Origin: Ensifer aridi
GTDB lineage: Bacteria > Pseudomonadota > Alphaproteobacteria > Rhizobiales > Rhizobiaceae
Length of the DNA stretch: 64,000 bases
Assembly (NCBI RefSeq): GCF_002078505.1
Contig: NZ_LUAV01000034.1
Span: 62,001-126,000 of the forward strand
Direction: 5' to 3'
Part shown: positions 59,499-64,000 of the stretch, in pieces
How the letters are laid out: every line of letters begins with the position of its first letter
Position numbering within the stretch: the first letter of the stretch is position 1
Program-made: the position numbers and the translations under genes
Notes under the pieces: generated by a model
Databases searched by the model: none
What the model was told of the DNA's origin: nothing
The model's input: only the letters and a program-made list of their open reading frames with translations

Positions 59499-60020
59499 TC
59501 ACGCCGCCTTGACGTTGATCTTCTTCTCGTTGCTGGCGGCTTCGGCCGTCTTCGGCAGCCGCACGGTCAGGACGCCCTTCGCGAAGGTGGCTTCGATCTT
59601 GTCCGCATCGACGCCGGGCGGCAGCCGGAAACTGCGCTGGAATGCGCCATAGCGCCGTTCCGAAAGGAAGCGATCCTTTTCGCGTTCCTCCTTCTCCTCT
59701 TTCTTTTCGCCGCTGATCGACAGCATGTCGTTGACGATCTTCACTTCGACCTCGTTCGCGTCCATGCCCGGCATCTCAGCGGCGATCTTGTATTCCTTCT
59801 CGGATTCGATGACGTCGACCACAGGAGACATTCGCCAGGTGCTCCTTTCGGACCACGGCCGGTCGAATTCGCGCATGCGTGCCGGGAAAGATCGCCAGCC
59901 AAGCGGATTGAAATCTTCGAAAAGCTGATCGATTTCCCGGCGGAGGCTCTCGAACATCGAAACTGGTTCGCGCTTTTCAGGAGCGGATGTTTCGACCTTG
60001 ACGGGTTGTTTTTGGGCCAT
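59499..60020 (-). CDS. Small heat-shock protein (Hsp20/alpha-crystallin family)
   Basis: 173 aa ATP-independent holdase. The alpha-crystallin domain runs from about SPVVDVIESEKEYKIAAEMP through EVEVKIVNDMLSISGEKKEE, RRYGAFQRSFRLPPGVDADK to GVLTVRLPK; a long charged N-terminal arm precedes it (MFESLRREIDQLFEDFNPLG). GGGAG precedes the ATG at 60020. Upstream lies a FixK-type box (60134-60147), so oxygen limitation rather than only heat may drive it. No clear ROSE-type thermometer could be drawn in the leader. Confidence 0.93.
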   Translation of the reverse strand: MAQKQPVKVETSAPEKREPVSMFESLRREIDQLFEDFNPLGWRSFPARMREFDRPWSERSTWRMSPVVDVIESEKEYKIAAEMPGMDANEVEVKIVNDMLSISGEKKEEKEEREKDRFLSERRYGAFQRSFRLPPGVDADKIEATFAKGVLTVRLPKTAEAASNEKKINVKAA

Positions 60021-60133
60021 GACTGAACTCCCTTTGAGACAGCTCGTTGCGTCCTGCGGGAGGGGCCGAATGGTGAGAGAACCGCGACCCGCTCGCGCAG
60101 GGTCTGATAAAGTCACTCATTAAAGATAGCGCA

Positions 60134-60147
60134 TTGACCCCGATCAA
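60134..60147. promoter_or_regulatory. FixK/FNR-type anaerobox upstream of hsp20
   Basis: TTGACCCCGATCAA, a match to TTGA-N6-TCAA with the TTGAC/T-N4-A/GTCAA form. Centred about 41 nt upstream of an estimated start point, since a TTTATC -10-like element lies near 60106-60111 on the minus strand. Confidence 0.55.
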
Positions 60148-60185
60148 GAAAGGCCGCGGCACGAAATTGGAATAGCGAAGCGTCG

Positions 60186-61328
60186 TCAAAGATTGGCTGC
60201 GCGTGTGGTTCCCCGTGCTGCGGCCGGATCTGCCGGGCAGGTCTCCGCCGCAGCGACAGCTGGCGCATGATGCTCCGCATCGACGCCGGGTATGATCTCT
60301 ACGGCAATGCCGAGCTTGCCCAGTCTCGACGCCTCTTCGCGCGTGGCGGCGGCGGGCGCCGGGTTGCCTGACTGCAGGCGCACCACGCGTTTGCCTGTCT
60401 TGGCGAGAGCCATCACCCTTCCGTCGCCGCGCTGATCGCTGACAAGAATGCGCTTTGCCTCACGCCGCGCGAGCTCGAGGATGTCGTTGGAAATTTGCTC
60501 GTCGTAGAGGATGATGTCGGCGGCCTGCAGGGCGCGCACGGCCTTCAAGGTGAGGAGTTCCGCATCGCCCGGACCCGCGCCGACGATGGTGACGCGGGCG
60601 ACAGCGGGCCGTGGTGCCGCAAGGCGCTCCAGCTCCGCCATCAGCCGCGTCTCCACACCCTCCTCCGGTGTATCGAGGAAAGCCCGATCGACGAAACGCT
60701 CCCAAAAGCTGCGGCGCGCGGCACCCGGCTGCAGGCGTGCGTTCACGCGCTCACGAATTGCCTGCGCGATCGACGCCCAGCTTTTGATTGCCGGCGGCAG
60801 CAGGGTCTCGATCCGCCGACGGATCGCCTGTGCAAGGATCGGGGCTGCCCCATCGGTGGAAATTGCAACGACGACGGGTGAACGATTGACGATCGATCCG
60901 AACTGGAATTGGCAGTAGGCAGGCTTGTCGATGACGTTCACGGGCACGCCGCAGGCGCGCGCGGCGTTGAAGAAGGCTTCCGCCTCGACATCCTCATCGC
61001 AATCGGCAATGGCGATTGCCGCGCCTTGAAAGATGCCGGGGTGCCACACTTCGCCGTTATGAACGAAGCGGCCGCATTCATGCGCGGCACCCCGGGCGAT
61101 GAGGTCGCGAAAAATCTCGCCGAGTTCTGTGCGCGGGGCATAGACATGGACCTCCGCGCCGCAGGCCGCCAGGAGTTCGGCCTTCCAGGCGGCGGCGTCG
61201 CTGCCACCTGCCACCACGACACGCTTGCCCTTCAAGCTCCAGAAGAGCGGCAGCGTCGCGAGCGCGGCGACGCGCTGCGACTGCGGCCTCGACGTCATAT
61301 CATTCGGCAGCGGCGGCAAGACACGCAT
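60186..61328 (-). CDS. cysG: CysG-type siroheme synthase with a degenerate methyltransferase half
   Basis: 380 aa versus about 460-480 for full CysG. The N-terminal precorrin-2 dehydrogenase/ferrochelatase half (VVVAGGSDAAAWKAELL, AIADCDEDVEAEAFFNAARA, QFQFGSIVNRSPVVVAISTD) is intact. The C-terminal SUMT domain starts normally (TIVGAGPGDAELLTLKAVRA, near 247), but GGDPF/IFGRGGEE is replaced by SGNPAPAAATREEA (320-333), the PGITA site reads PGVDAEHHA, and about 100 residues are missing at the end. Uroporphyrinogen methylation is therefore doubtful. It overlaps narB by 29 nt; an ATG at 61298 is an alternative start. Confidence 0.88.
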   Translation of the reverse strand: MRVLPPLPNDMTSRPQSQRVAALATLPLFWSLKGKRVVVAGGSDAAAWKAELLAACGAEVHVYAPRTELGEIFRDLIARGAAHECGRFVHNGEVWHPGIFQGAAIAIADCDEDVEAEAFFNAARACGVPVNVIDKPAYCQFQFGSIVNRSPVVVAISTDGAAPILAQAIRRRIETLLPPAIKSWASIAQAIRERVNARLQPGAARRSFWERFVDRAFLDTPEEGVETRLMAELERLAAPRPAVARVTIVGAGPGDAELLTLKAVRALQAADIILYDEQISNDILELARREAKRILVSDQRGDGRVMALAKTGKRVVRLQSGNPAPAAATREEASRLGKLGIAVEIIPGVDAEHHAPAVAAAETCPADPAAARGTTRAANL

Positions 61329-63957
61329 GGATGATCCCCCTGATCTCAGCGCGGCAGGAGCCGCAATTGGTGCCGGCGCTCAGCTTCTCTCCGACCGCCT
61401 CGACGCTGTGGCAGCCCTCGCGGATGGCGGCGGTGATCTGATTGACGCCGACACTGAAGCAGGAACAGACTGTCGCGCCCGGATCCGGCTGGTTGGCACC
61501 GGGACGGCCGGCGGTCACGGCAAAGCGCCTGCCGAGATTGTCGTGCGAAGCACCGAGTTGCGAGACCGCCCAATTACGCGCGACGGCTGCCGGCCGGGGC
61601 GAAAGGAACAGCGCGGCAAGCAGGCGGTCGCCCTCGAAGAAGGCGAGGCGAAACTCGCCGGAGGTGCGATCGGTATAGCCGATCGGTTCAATGTCGGCAG
61701 CGATGGAGAAAGCTCCGCGGCACCAGTCGATCCAATCCTTGTCCCCATCAGCGAAGGCAAGCTCCATCCGCCAGCCGCCTTCGGCTTTGGCGACCGCCCA
61801 ATAGGCGGCATCGAGATTTTGGGGCTTTGAGGCCGAAACGGCGAAGCCGTAGGTTCTCGCCGCGAAGCGGCTCGCCCGAACGGCCACGTTTTTCGAGGCA
61901 GGCTGGCCAGAGACGGGATCGGTGACCGGGGTGACGAGCGCATCGATGCGCGCCTTCGAGGCGAACTGGTCGTTCCAGTGCATCGGCACGAAGAGACTGC
62001 TTTCGGCCTGACGCTCGGTGATAAGCGCCCGCACGATCACCGCGCCGTAGGGACTCTGGATCATGACGAGATCGGCATCGCTGACGGCGATCTTCTGCGC
62101 GTCACGCGGGTGGATTTCGACGAAAGGCTCGGCGAGATGGCCGGAGAGACGGGCGCTCTTGCCGGTGCGGGTCATGGTGTGCCAGTGGTCGCGCACGCGG
62201 CCCGTATTGAGGATGAAAGGGAACGCGTCATTGCCGGGCCTTGCCTTCGGCGCATGGACGGGCACGAAGCGGGCGCGGCCATCCGGATGATAGAAGCCGC
62301 CGCCGGCAAAGAAGCGTCTCTCCTGCGGCACGGCTCCCTTCGGCTGCGGCCACTGAAATGGCTCGAGAGCGTCGTACCTCGTCCGGTCGATCTCGGCAAG
62401 GGCGCTGATGTCGAAGTCGCGGCGTCCGTCATTCTCGAAGCCGGACAGGGCGGCATGTTCAGCGAAAATGTCGGCCGGTGACGCGTGGCCGAAGGCTTCC
62501 GCAAAGCCCATGCGCCGGCCGACTTCGGCGAGTTGCCACCAGTCGGCGCGCGCCTCTCCGGGTGCTTCGAGGAAGGCGCGCTGACGCGATATCCGCCGCT
62601 CGGAATTGGTGACGATGCCGTCCTTCTCGCCCCAGCCGAGCGAGGGCAACAGCACATGGGCATGGCGCGCCGTATCGGTCTCTTTCAGAATGTCGGAGAC
62701 GACGACGAAGGGGCAGGCCCTGATCGCCGCTTCGACGGCATCGGCATCGGGCAGGGACACGACCGGGTTCGTCGCCATGATCCAGAGCGCCTTGATGCGG
62801 CCGTCGGCAACGGCGCGGAACATGTCGACTGCCTTGAGGCCTTGCGTCGGAGCGATGGTCGGAGCGGCCCAGAAGCGCTGCACCAGGTCGCGATCGAGCG
62901 GCTTGTCGATGTCCATGTGGGCGGCAAGCATGTTGGCGAGACCGCCGACTTCGCGCCCGCCCATGGCATTGGGCTGACCAGTCAGCGAGAAGGGGCCCAT
63001 GCCCGGCCGGCCGATACGCCCCGTCGCAAGATGACAGTTGATGATGGCATTGACCTTGTCGGTACCGGCCGCCGACTGGTTCACGCCTTGGCTGTAACAG
63101 GTCACGACCTTTTCGTTCGTTTCGAACAGCCGATAAAAATCGAGCAGCTCGGCCTGGGTGAGGCCGGTCGCGTTCGCAAGCGCCGGCGGATCGAGGGCGG
63201 AAGCGGCGGCGAAGGCTTCCGGAAAACCGGCAGTATGCGCCGAGATATAGTTCTGATCGACGGCGCCGCTCGTCACGAGATGGGCGAGCAGGCCGTTGAA
63301 AAGCGCCGTGTCGCCGTCGGGCGCGATCGCGAGATGCATGTCGGCGATGTCTGCCGTCATCGTCCGGCGCGGATCGATGACCACGACCTTCATTTCCGGG
63401 CGGGTTGCCTTCGCCGCGGCCAGGCGCTGGTAGAGGACTGGGTGGCACCAGGCGAGGTTGGAACCCGTCAGCACGACAAGATCGGCAAGTTCCAGGTCCT
63501 CATACATGCCCGGTACGGTATCCGAGCCGAAGGCGCGGCGGTGGCCGGCAACGGAGGACGACATGCAGAGGCGCGAGTTCGTATCGATATTCGCCGAACC
63601 GATGAAACCCTTCATCAACTTGTTGGCGATGTAATAGTCTTCCGTCAGCAATTGTCCCGAGACGTAGAAGGCAACCGAATCGGGACCGTGCTCGGCGATA
63701 CTCTGCGAAAACCGTTCGGCAACGAGGTCGAGCGCTTCGCCCCAATCTGCGCGGCGGCCGCCGATCTCTGGATAGAGGAGGCGGCCGTCGAGATCGAGGG
63801 TTTCGGCAAGTGCCGAGCCCTTCGAGCAGAGCCGGCCAAAATTGGCCGGATGCTCGGGATCGCCCTTGAAGCTGACCGCTCCGTCATCCCCCACGCGCGC
63901 GATGACGCCGCAGCCGACGCCGCAATAGGGACAGGTGGTCTTGACCTCGCACGCCAT
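61300..63957 (-). CDS. narB: Assimilatory nitrate reductase, catalytic subunit (NarB/NasA type)
   Basis: 885 aa cytoplasmic molybdo-bis-MGD enzyme reducing nitrate to nitrite. N-terminal 4Fe-4S site CPYCGVGCGV with C9, C12, C16 and C44 (RLCSKGSAL); Mo-domain blocks DTNSRLCMSSSVAGHRRAFG, VIDPRRTMTAD, GTDKVNAIINCHLATGRIGR, GPFSLTGQPNAMGGREVGG; molydopterin-dinucleotide C-terminal domain (LNTGRVRDHWHTMTRTG). A C-terminal BFD-like [2Fe-2S] domain (VCSCFSVGVNQI, NCGSC) is the NasA/NarB addition that accepts electrons. It sits between nirD and cysG, which supplies siroheme for nitrite reductase. Confidence 0.95.
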   Translation of the reverse strand: MACEVKTTCPYCGVGCGVIARVGDDGAVSFKGDPEHPANFGRLCSKGSALAETLDLDGRLLYPEIGGRRADWGEALDLVAERFSQSIAEHGPDSVAFYVSGQLLTEDYYIANKLMKGFIGSANIDTNSRLCMSSSVAGHRRAFGSDTVPGMYEDLELADLVVLTGSNLAWCHPVLYQRLAAAKATRPEMKVVVIDPRRTMTADIADMHLAIAPDGDTALFNGLLAHLVTSGAVDQNYISAHTAGFPEAFAAASALDPPALANATGLTQAELLDFYRLFETNEKVVTCYSQGVNQSAAGTDKVNAIINCHLATGRIGRPGMGPFSLTGQPNAMGGREVGGLANMLAAHMDIDKPLDRDLVQRFWAAPTIAPTQGLKAVDMFRAVADGRIKALWIMATNPVVSLPDADAVEAAIRACPFVVVSDILKETDTARHAHVLLPSLGWGEKDGIVTNSERRISRQRAFLEAPGEARADWWQLAEVGRRMGFAEAFGHASPADIFAEHAALSGFENDGRRDFDISALAEIDRTRYDALEPFQWPQPKGAVPQERRFFAGGGFYHPDGRARFVPVHAPKARPGNDAFPFILNTGRVRDHWHTMTRTGKSARLSGHLAEPFVEIHPRDAQKIAVSDADLVMIQSPYGAVIVRALITERQAESSLFVPMHWNDQFASKARIDALVTPVTDPVSGQPASKNVAVRASRFAARTYGFAVSASKPQNLDAAYWAVAKAEGGWRMELAFADGDKDWIDWCRGAFSIAADIEPIGYTDRTSGEFRLAFFEGDRLLAALFLSPRPAAVARNWAVSQLGASHDNLGRRFAVTAGRPGANQPDPGATVCSCFSVGVNQITAAIREGCHSVEAVGEKLSAGTNCGSCRAEIRGIIHACLAAAAE

Positions 63958-63959
63958 CT

Positions 63960-64000
63960 CTACTCCGCCGCCGCCAATGCCAGGTTTTCGAGCGCGATGA
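63960..64000 (-). CDS. nirD: C-terminal end of nitrite reductase small subunit (NirD), cut by window edge
   Basis: Only the last 12 codons are inside: IALENLALAAAE, then a TAG stop 2 nt before the narB start. Identity as nirD is inferred from position (nirB-nirD-narB-cysG order in rhizobia), since the visible part is too short to prove a family. Confidence 0.5.
   Translation of the reverse strand, partial: IALENLALAAAE

Noticed and set aside
60021..60100. ROSE-type RNA thermometer in the hsp20 leader
   Set aside because: I could not draw the characteristic TTGCT-like pairing with the ribosome site.
60110..60160. RpoH (heat-shock) promoter for hsp20 on the minus strand
   Set aside because: CTTGATC and CGCTATCT resemble the elements, but the spacer of about 10 nt is too short; the FixK box explains the TTGA part better.
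1..64000. CRISPR arrays, insertion sequences, prophage, rRNA or tRNA genes
   Set aside because: No regularly spaced repeats, transposase motifs, phage genes or tRNA-like arms were noticed on either strand; a covariance scan would be needed to exclude a tRNA fully.

Overview
The window is GC-rich, densely coded DNA with rhizobial character. I infer a Sinorhizobium/Ensifer species, and from memory of S. meliloti gene content most likely its pSymB-type chromid. The signs are an alphaproteobacterial glnII with a DUF2735 neighbour, an assimilatory nirD-narB-cysG end, an inositol ABC transporter with IolR-type operators, GGAAC-N16-CGTT (RpoE2/EcfG) promoters, a RIME-like palindrome, and an sRNA whose loops carry anti-Shine-Dalgarno motifs. 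I found no IS element, prophage, CRISPR array, rRNA or tRNA.

Layout. 1-3.5 kb: end of a sugar ABC operon (permease, MalK/UgpC-type ATPase), an FGE-fold protein without catalytic cysteines, and a secreted beta-propeller. 3.7-7.4 kb: HAD phosphatase, DUF2735, glnII behind a sigma-54 promoter and ending in a strong terminator, an LHPP-type HAD phosphatase and a microprotein. 7.6-14 kb: a tctCBA tripartite carboxylate transporter and a divergent TctD/TctE-type two-component system with an extra binding protein. 14-19.2 kb: a RIME-like palindrome, then a ribose-type ABC operon controlled by a divergent LacI repressor with twin operators. 19.3-21.1 kb: a chemoreceptor. 21.7-27.6 kb: an inositol-type ABC transporter (ibpA-iatA-iatP), a TIM-barrel isomerase and a HIBADH-family dehydrogenase, with two GGAA-N6-TTCC sites. 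27.6-36 kb: 3-methyladenine glycosylase, DUF763, an HWE kinase with an apparent internal deletion plus its response regulator, several small stress-type proteins, a GST and a UdgX uracil-DNA glycosylase. 36-42 kb: divergent treZ and glgX, then a row of small proteins (Pro-rich, DUF2934, CBS, single-TM, DUF4168). 42.7-42.9 kb: a four-hairpin sRNA. 42.9-48 kb: a methyltransferase and a divergent FecCD-type iron ABC operon with two binding proteins and an IRO box between them. 48.3-53.7 kb: an Rrf2 regulator, an SfnB-like oxidoreductase and two paralogous FAD/NAD(P) proteins flanking a broken small gene. 54-60 kb: NfeD protease, slipin, UspA, zinc alcohol dehydrogenase, Nudix hydrolase, Hsp20. 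60.2-64 kb: cysG (degenerate methyltransferase half), narB, end of nirD.

Taken together this is an accessory-metabolism and stress region: scavenging of sugars, inositol, carboxylates, iron, nitrate and sulfur, plus general-stress functions (trehalose/glycogen turnover, DNA repair, envelope proteins). Regulatory sites can be read directly for several blocks (sigma-54, LacI, IolR-type, OmpR/PhoB-type, RirA-type, EcfG-type, FixK-type). A family of about 100-bp palindromic intergenic elements (four near-complete copies and one fragment) is scattered through it.
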